A stretch of 64,000 bases of DNA from Antedon mediterranea (taxonomy: Eukaryota; Echinodermata; Crinoidea; Comatulida; Antedonidae): contig NC_092678.1 in assembly GCF_964355755.1 (NCBI RefSeq), positions 8,526,922 through 8,590,921 of the forward strand, written 5' to 3'. The first letter of the stretch is position 1. Each line of letters opens with the position of its first letter. Shown here piece after piece: positions 1-14,400 of the stretch. A program made the position numbers and the translations under genes. A model generated the notes under the pieces. It was not told the DNA's origin. It was given only the letters and a program-made list of their open reading frames with translations, and searched no databases.

Positions 1-180
1 GCCCGATTGAATGAGCAATTCAGTAAGTCAAATATCCATTATCAGCTTGTGCCCAGCGTAGCCCAAGTACCATACCAGCATATAGGGAGGGATCAAGGGA
101 GGCCGGTCCGTGGCATCATCGTACAGTGTTTAAGAATCACGTGTCGGCCGCAGCCTAGACATTTGCCTAACACAGGTTAG
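1..180 (+). other. Open frame running in from the left edge, unidentified
   Basis: Frame 1 is open from the first base to a TAG at 178-180 (59 codons), so it could be the 3' end of a coding exon or of a transposon ORF that starts outside the window. The conceptual peptide is polar and basic with several prolines, and I see no motif I recognise. A run of this length can occur by chance, though the GC content here is higher than in the following 1 kb. Confidence 0.2.
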
Positions 181-436
181 TTGTTCAAACGTGTACAATT
201 TATATTTGTATACATTACACTTAAATTATTCACAAAATAAACACAAACAATTTAAATGTCTACTCCTAGGTCCTACATCTCCTACTACGTACCAGCGGCA
301 GTACCGCCATTCAATCCCTTCCCGCTAGTCGCCATTTTTTGTTTTGAATGTTCTTCTACTTATTCTGGTTTCTCATTGGTCAAAACAAACCGGATTATTT
401 TACCACCAACGCACACTCTCTCTCTCTCTCCATATT

Positions 437-483
437 ATAATATCAAAGATAGTCTACTAACTACACACTATCTTTGATATTAT
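437..483. repeat. Perfect 17-bp hairpin with 13-nt loop
   Basis: Bases 437-453 and 467-483 are exact reverse complements separated by 13 nt. A (CT)n tract lies just before it at about 417-431. It may be a tiny palindromic repeat or a structured RNA; no flanking gene supports a specific role. Confidence 0.6.
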
Positions 484-1309
484 TAGGTTTATTTTTAGAA
501 CGCATTGACAATATATATATACATATATATATTTCACGCTGCTGCTTTAGCCAGCTACGACCCAAGAGGACTACTGATTCAGAAGCTAAAGCAAGCAGCA
601 GTTATAGTTCTAGAGGCCGACGTTTTTGATAATTTGTAAACTTGGACGGTTCATGCTAAAATTACAACCCCAAAGCACGTCTGGGAGAAGAGAGTCTAGT
701 TAAACATTTGCTGATGATAATACAGTATTATAGATGCATGTAGACAGTAATCTGTAAAATCTTGTTCAATAAATAATTACTTTGTTCTTGCTGCTGTCAG
801 CATAGGCCAGTATTATAATAATTCACTGTCAAATAATCAAAACAATATTTCTGGTATTTACAATGAGTCCCATTTGACTGTCAATCTAGACCGATATTAT
901 AATAGGCCTACTGTAATTTGTAAATTTTGAAAATTTTAAGCGCGCGTACGCATGCGTTACATGCGCTACGCACGTAATTGTATTGCCATATATGATGATT
1001 TATGCCCTGAAATTTATGAGTACCAAATTTTATTTAATTGTGATTCATGGTTGTGAAGATGATTACAAACGTGATTTCGTTAAATCGTGCATGGACCGCG
1101 TAATTTTTTTATTGAGCACCGTGAAAACATTATAACCACATCGATTCCTGGCCATAAGGAATATACTGTAAAAAATTGACTTAGCTAGATCAAACTGATA
1201 TCAAGATAAGGTCATATACAAGTTAGTGTTTACCGACCGACCAACCGACCGACAGTGAGCTGTCGAGTCTGTAGAATAAAAATATTAAATAATAAAGATA
1301 AAGGTGACT

Positions 1310-1645
1310 CTTGTTAATTGTATTCCTACTTCACATTTAAAGTATTCTCCAATTTTGTTGCCAACCTTTACATGCCCTTTTAGTTTACTATACATTGTTT
1401 TTATAACTTTGATTATTTTACCTTTTATACCAGATTTTCTAAGTTTACTTATAAGAAAATCGTGTCTAATAGAATCGAAAGCGCGCCTTAAATCTATAAA
1501 CGCCATGTACACAGTTCCTCGTTTTTTTGGAGAGATATTTGTTAAAAATTGTGTCTAAAATAAATATGTTATCAATCGTACGACAATCTTTTCTAAACCC
1601 TCCCTGTTCTTGATGTAATAGGCCTATTTCATTTTCTTCTGCTCA
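1310..1645 (-). pseudogene. Non-LTR retrotransposon reverse-transcriptase fragment
   Basis: Read on the minus strand, two frames joined by one frameshift near 1515-1535 give a recognisable stretch of LINE reverse transcriptase. The upstream frame has the QGGFRKDCRTIDNIF block of the finger region. The downstream frame has the palm block YMAFIDLRRAFDS containing the first catalytic Asp, followed by a basic helix and the beginning of the next block (GNKIGEYFKCEVGIQ). No endonuclease, YxDD box or 3' end is present, so this is a dead internal fragment. It lies outside any gene I can see. Clade assignment (RTE/CR1/L2-like) is not possible from so short a piece. Confidence 0.75.
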
Positions 1646-1829
1646 TTTGCTTAATCTATTGCTTATAATGTATAAAAATACCTTGCCTAAAGTGGATATT
1701 AATAAGCACATCATCTTTTACAGATTCAGTATTTTTTATTTTCAATTTCAATTGCACAATTATGACATATCAAAGTATGAATTATTGTTGTATTTTACTT
1801 CAAATACAACTTATGTAACAAAAAAATAT

Positions 1830-2055
1830 TATTTATTCACGTATAAAAAAAAGAAAAGAACTTACGTTAAATTACAACCCAAAAACCATTGTCTGACAGA
1901 CAATTTAAGTATTTTTTGCTTTAAATTACATTTTTTCAGGTAAATAATTATTTGGTTGATGTGAATAACTATTATGTGACAATGAAATGACACATTCAAA
2001 AACAAATTTGAAATAAAAAATATTTTTCAGGGGGACAATATACTGTATCTTTAAA
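1830..2055 (-). mobile_element. Partial copy of the AAAGATGTATTGTCCC MITE family
   Basis: This AT-rich block shares its order of sub-motifs with the fuller copies at 3957-4300 and 7908-8262: a segment around AATTACATTTTTTCAGGTAA, then GTGAATAACTATTATGT, then a terminal GGGGGACAATATACTGTATC. Only the half nearest the right terminus is well preserved. Confidence 0.55.
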
Positions 2056-2142
2056 ACTGTAAACTTCCAAATAAATAAAGAGAAAGATCACTGGTACCGA
2101 TTCGACCAAATTGACCAGTCACATGGCGAAAACTGAAGTTAC

Positions 2143-2190
2143 CTCCAAAAAACCTTCGACACCGTGGACCACAATGTTTTATATTGGAAG
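2143..2190 (+). pseudogene. Tiny LINE reverse-transcriptase relic
   Basis: Sixteen codons from 2143 read LQKTFDTVDHNVLYWK, which matches the palm motif of non-LTR reverse transcriptases (consensus-like F-D-x-V-D-H). Frames on both sides decay at once. It is on the opposite strand from the fragment at 1310-1645 and is probably from a different family. Confidence 0.5.
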
Positions 2191-3956
2191 ATAGGTCCAT
2201 GGGAATAATCTACTCATGACCTCCTATATATAGTTTGCAACACACAATTACTATTAGTTAACAACAAAAATTCTGATCTACCTTAGCTAAAATATATGAG
2301 CAGATAACTCTGGTTGATAATAAATTATTAATTAACTCATATAAACCGAGGCTAGGCCTATCCGATTTTGAACAAATCACAAATTAAAACAATCCAATAA
2401 CTTCTCGACTTATTGTAACTTTAATTATACAATCAACATGTATAAATTACATAGGTTTGTCACTCTTGATCAGTCATAAATAGTAAAAATGGTGTTAATA
2501 CAGTCAAACATGTGCAAGACCAAGTTTGTGTAGGCATTACGGTATTCTGCAAGTTAATGTAAATTACAAAGTCTTGCAAAATGATTAGGTTCGGTAGGCC
2601 CTATGCTTACAATTCATGAATGACCTCTTCATGTGGACAACAGTTAGAGCTATCTAGAAAATAGAGCTGTTCAAATTAGATTAAATACAGTTCTTTTGTA
2701 CAACTCTAAACCACGTTTGTACTGTAAATGTTAACTTTAAGAAAGTTGGTGATCAACATAAGTGTGGTGTAAGTTTCATTTCACATAAGAGAATGGGAAA
2801 CTATTAAGTTTTATTTAAAACAGCTGGAAAGCACCATTTTCTACACACCACGAACTCTTATGGAAAATTCCAGGTTATTTAAAACTACTTTTATAGAGCC
2901 TAATGGAAATAAAGCTGTTTAATTTTGTTTTGTGGGCTATCCTGCTTCTTTTAAAACTTTTATTTGAATATTAGGGCTAAGTCTTCTGATATCATGTCTT
3001 CTTTTAATGGAATGTTTATAGGTCCTACGTTTATATCCATTTTTAGTATATTGCTTGTAAATCTTGTTCTCCTTACATTCATCATATTCAAGGAACTATA
3101 ACGCAAGAACAACTTTTCTCTTCAACTTGATGCTTTATTAGGAAGTTGTTTAGTTTTATCCGCCTAAAACCAATTTATAAGGAAATAAGAGGAAGATTTG
3201 TTTTTCTTTTAAATTTTAGATTTGTTCCTCTCTACAAAAAAACAATAAATATTCATAACAAAAACAAAATATTAATATCCTAGACAGATTAGGTATTCTA
3301 AATCTTGATATATTATACGTAAAAAAAACATTATTTATCTGCACGACGACATTACACAGGTAAGTCTAATCTATAATCTAGTCTATTTCATTAACAATTG
3401 AACAGCTTGGCATTTCATGCCATAGCGATATTTTTCTTTAAAAAAATTGTAGACTTGCAACAATTTCCACTTCTACTATTAAATATCATTTCTTTATAAT
3501 AGTGATAATAATTATAATAATATTTAAAAGCAGATCAGGATCTTGGATATATTGATTTAAAGTTCAGTTTGAGAATTGCCTCATTTCACCATGTCTGAAA
3601 ATCTAACCATAATATTGGTTCACCTAATATCACAATCAAATAAGAGATGTCTTATTGTTTCACTGTATGACATTACACAGTCAATATTTGACCAATCTCA
3701 TGCTCGAGTTGGTCATAAGGCATTCATGTTGATTTTGTATTAAAATTGAAATGAATGTGTTTTGATATCCTGACAGAATTTGAAAGGTAGATGGTAAATA
3801 GAATTCATTATCTATATTTTACTATTCAATTGACATAACGGGGATTCTTTAATCTTTATTATTTATATCTAATATTTGAGCCTTTGTTGACGTCTTTTTA
3901 TAATCCCTTTCACCAGCTGTTATTTAAAAACCTTTCTTTTTACAATAATTTCTGTT
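2191..3956. other. AT-rich intergenic stretch, nothing recognised
   Basis: I see no coding potential beyond chance frames, no tandem repeat and no clear inverted repeat here. It lies 3' of HSPA14. Confidence 0.5.
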
Positions 3957-4300
3957 AAAGATGTATTGTCCCCCTGAAAAAATAATTCTTAAAACATTTT
4001 TTTTTAATATTCCATTTTAATGTAAATAATAGGTATCCACTTTGACCAAAAATTGGATCGAAAAAAATATATATATTTACCTGAAAAATGTCATTTAAAG
4101 CAAAAAATGGTCAAATTGGCTGCCCCAGCCAATGCCTTTTTGGTTGAATTGAACCATTTGTTTTGTCATTTTATACGTGAAAAGTTTTTTTTTCTATGGA
4201 AGTGATTAAATTTATTAAAACTACAAAAATAACATATTCAAAGTCTGATTTAATTGATGTTCATTTTTCATATTTTTCGGGGACGATACATCTTTAAACT
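3957..4300 (+). mobile_element. MITE, AAAGATGTATTGTCCC family, copy A
   Basis: A roughly 345-bp AT-rich element that starts AAAGATGTATTGTCCCCC and ends GGGGACGATACATCTTTAA, so the ends are inverted repeats. The internal order is the reverse complement of copy B at 7908-8262. It has no coding capacity. Related pieces occur at 1830-2055, 15850-16165, 16480-16800 and, as a longer derivative, 38868-41055. Confidence 0.75.
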
Positions 4301-5169
4301 CTCACTGTAGTGTCACTCTCCAGAGTAATGAAATTGCAGAAATCACACTTCTCTACCTTTTGGGTTTGGGTTCTTATCATGATAGATCATCATGTAGATT
4401 ATTCTTGTCTTGTCCTGTCTTTGCTTCTTGAGACTGCCGTTGTCTTTTGTCTAAATCCTCCATATTATTATGCGGAATTATTAGATAAGAAATATGTTGC
4501 TGCCGTGGTGTATTCACACACGCATATAATAATTATATAAGTAGTATTATTTGTCACGTACATGTATTGCTTTATCGCTACAGTATCACGAAAAAATATG
4601 TGTATTATTACAATTTATAGTCATGATAAATTTAACTGGAACTAAAGCTAGCACTACAATCCGCGAAGTTCTTTTTTTCAGTCTCTACGAGTCTTTATGA
4701 TTGGTGAGTGATTTCGAAGAGGAAAGTTAAAGTAATATTACAATTTATTCATTTTCGAGAAAAATTGTGTAATACACAGTTTAGTCACGGATCCAACTAC
4801 GTATTTTATCCAGTTATAAAATATCGTTACCGGTATTATATATTTTTCTTTTGTGTAACCACTCTCTCCCCATCCACTCTTAATCTTTCATCGACCATGA
4901 AAAAACCGTTTGACCAAACTGTTTGAGAAAACCACTCAAATAGGCCTCTTATGTCATCATAATTATTATCATACGAATTCAACCATTTCTAATAGCCTTT
5001 ATACATCTGCATCGAAATCTTACGGAGAACATCCAATGAGGCCTGTTTTTTAAAATTCCAAATCGTTACTGCGCATGTGTGCTGTCTGATATTCAACTGA
5101 CTATCACAATCAAAGTACGCTAAGCGAAAATAATTCAACAAAGCAAAACCAATTTGTTGGTTTAGCTGA

Positions 5170-5196
5170 TTTATTATGTATACAAAGAAATTTATT
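5170..5196 (-). terminator. Candidate polyadenylation signals of HSPA14
   Basis: TTTATT on the plus strand (AATAAA on the minus) occurs at 5170-5175 and 5191-5196, about 290 bp past the HSPA14 stop. These are the nearest canonical hexamers I noted. In an AT-rich genome such hexamers are common, so the assignment is tentative. Confidence 0.3.
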
Positions 5197-5477
5197 TGCA
5201 TAAAACAGGTGGTTTGTAGAAAGACCCTATGCCTGCAAGATTTGAAATATTTAGCTAAAATGATTCAGTCGCAGTGGAACCCAGCAAGAAGTTTTAATTT
5301 AAATTATTAAAAACAAATTTCAGAAAAACATATACATGTACATTTAATGTCAATTCTGTCTGAAACAGCGATTGGGTAACAGCAATATATATTAAATTAA
5401 AATATGTAAATTAGCCATTGAAAAATGCAGACATAGGGACTTTTTTGTAGTAAACAAGTTAAGTTATTAAATTGTTG

Positions 5478-8400
5478 CTACTGTTCAGGTGTTGCTGCTG
5501 TATTGTTGACATCCTCACTAACACTTTTACTTGATTCACCAACAAAAGCGCTAGATTCTCCGGTTTCTATGGTAACGCCAGATGATTTTCCAGATACAAC
5601 TTCTGTACATGTGATGTGAATTGATCCTTCCCTGAAATCAGTAATAAATATTTGCTAATTGTAATTCTATTTTATTTTATAATTTGAATGAATCAAAACT
5701 ATTAGGCCGAATTTTAACCTTAATAGGGTACTGTACTAATGTAATAGTTCCCTTTCGCACCTGCATTGTATTGTGACTCCAAATTTGTTACCTAACTTTA
5801 TCGTGAATTAGGGCTCATAAGTACTTTTATGAAAGAGAATCACATAAAAGGTAACAAATAAATCCTTTAAATTGGACGATTTTGCAGACGTGTTTCACGC
5901 TCACTGTTCGTGAATTTTTGCATACTCCATGTTCAATATTTTCGTTTCTATGGAACGTCAAAAGAGCAACAATAATAGAGGCAGCCGCGTAACCAAGGGG
6001 GTCTTGTCAGGGGGGGGGGACAAAGAGGGGCTGATCCTTCCAGACACCAAGTACTTGAGCCATAAAATTCATGATAAATGGCGCCTCCAACTAGTAGTAG
6101 TTGGCCTGGAAATAACACTCCCATTTATTGCACAGCAATCAGCAAAATGATCGTACATTTTCCACCGTTAAAAACACAGGTGACATAACATTTGAACATG
6201 TGAAAACTCAATCTAACATTGGATCCGCACCTGGCAAAGGTAGTAATTTTTCCGGTTAGAAGACTGAAAGATTGAGTATTGGAGCGACAGCCAGCCACGA
6301 AAGTACGTTCATTTTGCTGATCGCTAGCGCGTTACATATGATTAGTAGGAGTGTATTTTTTTAAGGTGGCCTCACACGCACAGTGTCACAATTGTGTATG
6401 AGATGCCCGCGATGGCGGCTTAGATAAAAGACGCCAAAAACCACAGTCAACTGACCGCATGTTAATGTACTGATAAGCAGTGCGTCTTCCCACGAGTTTG
6501 TCAGTCAGGATTTTGTGTATTTCATCTTACTTGAATATCGTACTGTACTGTGACTCATTTGAAGCCATATCATATATCGTATATTTATTCTTATCTTATA
6601 TTTTCTTTCTTTTTCTTTCTTCTATCCCTTCTTTGTATTTTATTTTATTTTTTTTACTTGTTACCCAGCCCGATCGAACGCTTCTCAACCCGGTAAAATC
6701 CGCCAGGGGGGTATTCCTCCCCCTGCCCCCGCCTGTTACGCCACTGAATAGAGGGCTAAAAACTCGGTGGAATGCATAAACTTTGAATGCATTAATTGAA
6801 ATTGAACATGATTTTCACTAAAAATGTGTTAAATATAATGGATTCCACCAAGTTTTTAGCCTTCTATTAATGTTGCATTTTTGGCGTTACATAAAAACGT
6901 AAATCTTAAACATGAAATTCAGGAGCTGTGTGCTAGAAAAACGTAAAATCATCAACTTAAAGGATTTATTTGTTACTTTTTATGTGATTCTTCATAAAAG
7001 TACTAATTCTAAGGTGTGGTGTTAGTATAAAGTTGGTTAACAAATTTGGAGTTAAAATAGAAGGCAGGTGCGAAAGGGAACTAGCATCTACTACTGTAGT
7101 TTGAGAAAGTGAATTTAAGGTTAGATTTGCACGAATACATTTTACTATGAATGTGTTTAGTTTTTTAGCCATCAACTTACCTGCGGTAGTGGAATACAGT
7201 TGTCACTTGTTTCTCCTTTTGACAATCCGTTGGAAGATCAGTCAGTACAAGCTGAAACAAATAATGTTAATAAGGAGGATTTGCAATCTTACAAATATCG
7301 AAAACAGATATATCATTGTAAATTTGCTATACTTTTGAGCTGATCTCCTTTTGATCTCCCTATTATAATCTTGAATCAATAATACTTACCACAAGAACCA
7401 ACCTGTCGCAACTGGTATATTTATTTCTACTGTATAAGGGACTGTCAAAATTATTTTACTGCATTTTGTTTACTCTTTAACTTTATAAAATATTTAGCAA
7501 GGTAGTTTTTAGATAATGGTTATACACAAACTTTTAATTGCAGTGATTGGCTCATAATCTTGTACTGAAACAAACTAAATCATTTACTGCAAGAAAAATG
7601 TAGTTACTGCAGTAGAATAATTTTGTAATATAAAAAGTAAAAAATATTAATTGTTACTTTTGCAACTAATATACATTCTTCTTCTGTACTGCCCTCTTCA
7701 CCACAGTAGACTCCTATACAGACTGATGATTTATCTTCTTGTACAGTGTATGTATGTTGTCGTCTCACAGGAATATATGTGTTCTTTGGAACAGCTGTTT
7801 GGAGACTAGTTTCATCTGAATTTGATACCTAAGAGTAGGTTTAGAAACAAAAATAGTAAAAAAATAATATTTCTATATAATAATACCACTCTTCAATTGA
7901 TTTTTCATTTAAAGATGTATTTTCTTCCAATAACATAAAAAATGAAGATTAATTAAATCAGACTTTGAATATGTTATTTTGTAGTTTTAATAAAGTTAAT
8001 CACTTCCATAGAAAAAAAAAAGAAAAAAAAATGTTTTCAATTGTAAAACGACAAAATAAATGGTTAAATTCAACCAAAAATCCATTGGCTGGCAGCCAAT
8101 TTGACCATTTTTTGCTTTAAATTACATTTTTTCAGGTAAATACATTTTTTTTCGATCCAATTTTTGGTCAAAGTGGATAACTATTATGTTACATTAAAAT
8201 GGAATATTCAACAAAAATAATTTTAAGAATTATTTTTTCAGGGGGACAATACATCTTTAATAAAACAAAGAATGAATGTTTGTGTTGGATGATGGAAAAT
8301 ATTTCATTTGTTGAAAGATTCACTCGACAGGTATTGGTCTACATTAGTACATATTGCTTTCCAAAAATGTGCCATTTGGAATGTCGCGAGTTCTAAAGTG

Positions 8401-11400
8401 TAGTTAATTGAATATCATTTGACCCACAATCGTCCAATCAAATGAGAAGAATCTACTTGAGTGTGTTAAAAAATCCAAATAATGAATATTTATAAGAAAG
8501 CTTGCATTTAAAAAAGCTTACAAAATAGAATACATTTTGTCTTTCACGAAATGAAATTATTTGTTTCATTGCATGAATATAAAACATTCATTATTGTACA
8601 TACACAATCTAACAAGAAGCTAGGCCAATAACTACAAAATCCGAAAAGGCGCGCCCACATTTTAGAATAGTGTAATCATTATAGATGACACATACTACAG
8701 GTTGATCGAATGTGATCAGTCAACAGCCTAGCCTTTTTATTTGTTGCGTGTGTGGTTGCTCACAAAAATTAACTAGCACGACGAAATTGCAGGACACTCG
8801 AATATAACGACATTGACGGAATTAAGAGATCAATAGAATATTTATTTAATGTGATCCACAATCCTCTAATCAAATGACAAGAATCTAATTAGTTGCGTTA
8901 TAATAATATACAAAAAAATCTGTGGGTAATATTATGATTTTATGCTAGGCTAGCCACCTGCAGTTAGTTAAAATGTACTACACGCATTCACTCAATATTT
9001 TGCTTGCCATATGAAACAGATATTTACTGGCTTACGAAAAACAAATAAAATGGTGTTAAACCTCCCTAATGTATTCATAGTGTGAAAGATTTAATATTTT
9101 ACCTTGACTAGAAGTGCATAAGGAATGCACTCTCCTTGAACTGATTCTACATCTAACAACTGAATATCATCATGTCCAGAAATAAGAGCAGCCTGCAGAG
9201 CAAATATATAAAACATTACATTTTTACTCAATAGTTACGATTCATATTTAAAAATGGCTTTGACATGTTATTTCATTTGTATTATGCAGTTGGTTCCATG
9301 GTGGTGGCCACAGTACATCCAGAAATGATACCATTCTATTGTTGTTGTACTAGGTTTTGTAAAGGATAATTTACACAGGCAAGCATTCTCATCACGGTAG
9401 GTGCTGACCTGTGGTTCTTCAGAAGGCCTAGTAATCCAAATTTCTTTTGGGATCAGGTGCCACTTTCGGCCACCTTGGCATTGGACTATACCATTAGAAA
9501 AGGATGGGAAAATAGGGATGTCCCATTCATTAATTTAGTGTGCAAATGTGTTAAATTACTGCTGCTTTTGTTCTAGCTTGTACCTTATGTGTGTCAACAG
9601 TGTTACACTGTCAGTGAGGGGTTAGTGTGACATTTAAATGTTTACCTGTTTTGCAGCACCTATAGCTACAACTTCTTCGGGTGCTAGCGTATTTAGCATC
9701 TCTGCCTCTGGGAACTTAGCACGCAGTAATTGTTGGAGTTTTGGTATTCTGGTTGAACCGCCAACTAACACAACCTAAAAAATGGAAATAAATAATTGTA
9801 TGTTTCTTTTGCTTTATATATTTGATTAAAAATGTTCATCTGGTTATGAATAACTATTAGGTATTTTGTCATTTCTTCTGAGGAAGCTATCCAAACAGAC
9901 AGCGAAACTGTTAAGGTTAGTTTCGCAAATTGTTTGGTTTTCGCAAAAAAAACCCAATAACTCTTATATATTTGTTACCAAATACAGACATATGCAGTTG
10001 ATCACTACAGGTTGATCAAACATGATTAGTCATGCATAGCCTCTTGTCACATGTGGTTGCTCACGGACTGTGCATGAATGCACAAAACAAAATTGCAGTA
10101 CTCGATTGCACTCTTGAGATTGCTATAGTACAATTATTTAATATCATGTGACCCACAATTCTTTCATCAAATAACAAGAATCTATTAAGGCGCCCTGCAT
10201 TTTGGGCTATATTAAATTTAACTTTATCATCATTATTATTTTAATATATTTTATTTTACTTACTTTATGAATATCTACATGAGTCAATTTGGCCGATTCT
10301 AAAACTTTGTCAACTGGCTGTAAACATTCTTGAAGATGGCTTTGTATTAGAGACTCTAATTTTGCCCTGAAATTAAAAAAATTACTGCCTACTGAATACC
10401 ATAAAAAAATACACACATTATAAACAATAATAGCGAGAATATTTCATGATTTGAAAAATATTCTCTACATTAAAAAAATTAAACATTCACTATTTGTCTG
10501 TGAAAAGACACAAACTGTAAGAAGCACCATTCATTGCTTATTCCCACATGCATTTTACGATACAGCGGTTGTGCTTGTAAAAAAAAAAAATATGAAAATA
10601 GACTTTTCAGATATTTGCTCCTTGATTAAATTAAATTTTATAATGAGAAGCAACGCAAAAGATAAAAGATGATAAAAATAATCAAATGTCATTACCTAGA
10701 AACTTTATTTTGAAAGTCAATACCCTCATGAACAGATTCAACAAATGTAGATGCTGTGTTGAGTGTTGATAAGACATGCTTACATGTCTCGCAAGCATTA
10801 GACAATTTGGCCATCCCACGCTTGTTGTCGCGTACATCAACTCGCCATTGTCTAAGAGAAAGATCAAAAGAAAAAAATATTCTGTAGCTTCTAAAACAAG
10901 GATTGAACCACGGACATTGGGTTTGGAAGGCAATCATCTACTAGGATGCAACAGCCAAAGACGTAGGCTGAATGCAAGTAATTTGCCTTTGCATTGAAAA
11001 TACTGTATCAGAAGTACAGGGTCACAAGGTCACACTGGAAATATAAAAGTATACCATTATTATATATCTCTGGTACACAGATACAAAAGTTGCGCATGCG
11101 TCCCTGGGATGTAATGTCTTTTGACCGAAAAGTCTGGCTGTATTATCATATCTCCTATACAGTATGAAAAAGGCTTTACCTTTCTAACATATTGAGGGCA
11201 CACTACTCTAGTCCTTTTCACCTTGTGAGTGAGCACTGCCCTACTGTTATTGACGCATTGTTAAATGTGACACAATGTGTGCTTGGCTTGATAGTTGATA
11301 GGGAATACGGATCTAGGCCAGTTTGCCGAATCCCTTTTTTGTCGACTGGCTATGTAAATGGTGTATCACACGAAAACCCCACATTGCCGACAATAATAAA

Positions 11401-14400
11401 ACTATGAAAAATGTCTTTTTCATTCATAAAAAAAATCACAAGCCTTACTTAAAAAAAAAAATCACAAGCCTAGCTAAGCCAGCGATCACTAGGCCACCTA
11501 TGCTATGTGAAACAAAGGCCAAAGAAATGCTTTTGCTTAAATACTGGGCATCATTATAAACAGTGCCAGCAGTAATTGTAAAATAACAGTGGATTATCTT
11601 AGATTTTGAATCTCTAGGCTAGGATTGTGCTTAGGCCTAAATCATCCAGATTTTAAGGGGAAAAATAGCCAATTTCGGGGAGACAGAATAGAAAAAAAAT
11701 CCTGCAAATTTTGTGAATTTGGGACATCTGCTACTCTATGAGTAAAATGGCACCGCCATATGGTTCTATCCTATAATACCTTTCAAACATGTATTTTACG
11801 AACATAAGATTCTTGTGTTATAGGTTTTTAATTATAGAGTACATAATGCAAGATTATAATACAAACAAACAAACCTTTTGAATTCAACGGCACATGCCTC
11901 AACAAGGGAGCTGGTAAAATGTGATCCTCCGCAGTCCATTTGTTCATACGATTCAAGAATCCGGTACATACCACAATTTACATTTAGTACAGCTATACTC
12001 ATCGATGTTCCACCAAGTCGATAAACTAATACATTACTAAAACAATACAATCAAAATTAATTCTTTCTTTATATCAACCTCACACTACTGAAATGCTTTC
12101 AACATACAAGTAGATTTTATTAATAAAGGAAAATGGCAAACAAATGCCTACAATTACAAATTGGGTATAAAATCATAATAAACTAATTTTCCTATGCCTT
12201 CTTAATGTTTATGTAGTTCCTGTATGTATAGTTAAATTTTCTCAACTTACAATATGGCAGATTAGATTTGAGAATAGTAAAGAAAACAAAGACGATTAGT
12301 ATAAGGCCTAGTGTGTACGAGATAATATTAGATAACCACAGTCAAACATAATGTACATGTATTCAAAAGCCTCTAGACAATTGTTAAAAACTTTTTTTGC
12401 CTTTTCTCATATATTAAGTGGCTACAATAAACCTTTTGTTGACAATGAATATAATTTTTGAAAATTATTGGAAAATAATGACACTCATAATCATAATGAT
12501 GGTGCCTAAAAACATTAAGCATAATGAAAAGTTTAGTGAGCTATCTACCAAATCCTTTATAAGCGACTATAGACAAGTCCAGATTTGAGAAAAATGAAAT
12601 GTTTATTCGCTTTAAACACGAAATGCCTACAGCATCTTATTAGAGTGGAAATATGACTATCTGGACTAGTCCAATACGTACAGTAAGCACTTTTGCATGA
12701 GACGTGGGTGTTCCTTTACGGAAAAGAAAATTAAAGAAATTGATTGTAATGTATACCTAATCTCTGCTGATGTGTCTTGTCCAATATCATATGCTAATGC
12801 TGCAGCAGACGCTTCATTCACTATTCGACATATTCTGAACCCTGCCACACTTGCTGCTTTGCTGTAACAAAATGAAAAATAAAATATAAATTCTTTTTAA
12901 GTTATTCAATTCTAATATAATTAATACTGACAATTTTATTTAATAATCGCAATCCACAACGTGTTACTCGTAGCTCCTCTTCTGTTGGTACTCTTTTTGA
13001 TATTCGTCGCTGCAGAACAGAATCTTCTTTTCAATCATATATCCCACGTGCTACAAGAATTTGGAACAACTTACCCGGTGAAATTCGCAACTTAGATATG
13101 TCTGTTAGTTTTAAAACCAAATTACTTAATTATCTCAATATTTATTTTTTTAATAATTTTGATATTGAAAATGTGTGTAGTTGGTCGCTTTCTTGTAGAT
13201 ACTTTAAGCGTAGAATGTAATTTGTTTGGTTTATTTTTGTGCTCTGTTTTGGGTTGACCAACTAGCACAGTCTTTTGACCTGTTTGGTCTTTCCTTGCCT
13301 TTTACATTTATTTTTGTCTTCTTTGTATTGAATATGGCAGAAAATTGAATAAATAAAATAAAAAAATGAAAACACCAATTTTATTGGTAAAATACATCAG
13401 GGAAACTTTATTCAGAGAGAGAGGGGTCACAACTTGATATTTCAGCCCATGTAAAAAGAATAGAGAGGGTGTGCTTTTTAATATTTTAGCACATATGAAA
13501 AATACAGGTAAGTCAGATTTTAATAATAAGCTTTTGTGACACCAGTATACCAATTTTCCTAAAAATGAATAGGCATGTTCTGTAAGTAAACCTAATAACA
13601 CCTAAACATTCATATGAGGCTGATAACTTAGAAATTGTGGACATGCTATTGTGTGAACAAATAAACAAAGCATGTACAGACTATACTTAGCAAAATTCTA
13701 TTTTACTAAGTAATAAAAAACATCAACACCACACACTTCACAAGTAGTACTAAACTAGCATTTATCAGGGTTATGCAAAATTATGAATTATAAAAAATTC
13801 TATCAATAGCGATCAAGACAAATAGAGATTATTTAAATTTTACAGGCTGGCATGGTATTTTACAATAAAATTTAATGACAAAAAACAAGATCGACATTTC
13901 GGAATCATCATGAAACCATTTTCATGATCAAGTAATCGAATTAAACAAAAACAACAAACACCAATAGGTGACAGGAAATACTAATTAATTTGTAATTTGG
14001 CAAGGTATTTGCATTTAAATTTATACAAATTTGTCCTACTACATGCATCTATACACAATGGATATCAAAATGACAGAAATTGTACAATGTTTTATGAACT
14101 TTCAACATTATCAACTATCTTGGGTCCAGGCCAAATGAGTCAAAATGTCCAGTTTTGTGTTATATATTTTTAGTTTATTATACAAATGTTATTGCACGCA
14201 TCCATACTATTAAAGGTTTGTGCAGGGAGTTGGAATTAGAAGTAATGAGGTTTAACATTATCAACATTGTCCTGGGAAGGTTTAACCTATAAATCTATCA
14301 ATTTTTCTATTTGATAGTTTGCATAATATTTGGCAACTCTTATGACAACACAAATGTTGTGTCCTGGAGAATAAGGCACACACTATTCAATGTGTACACG

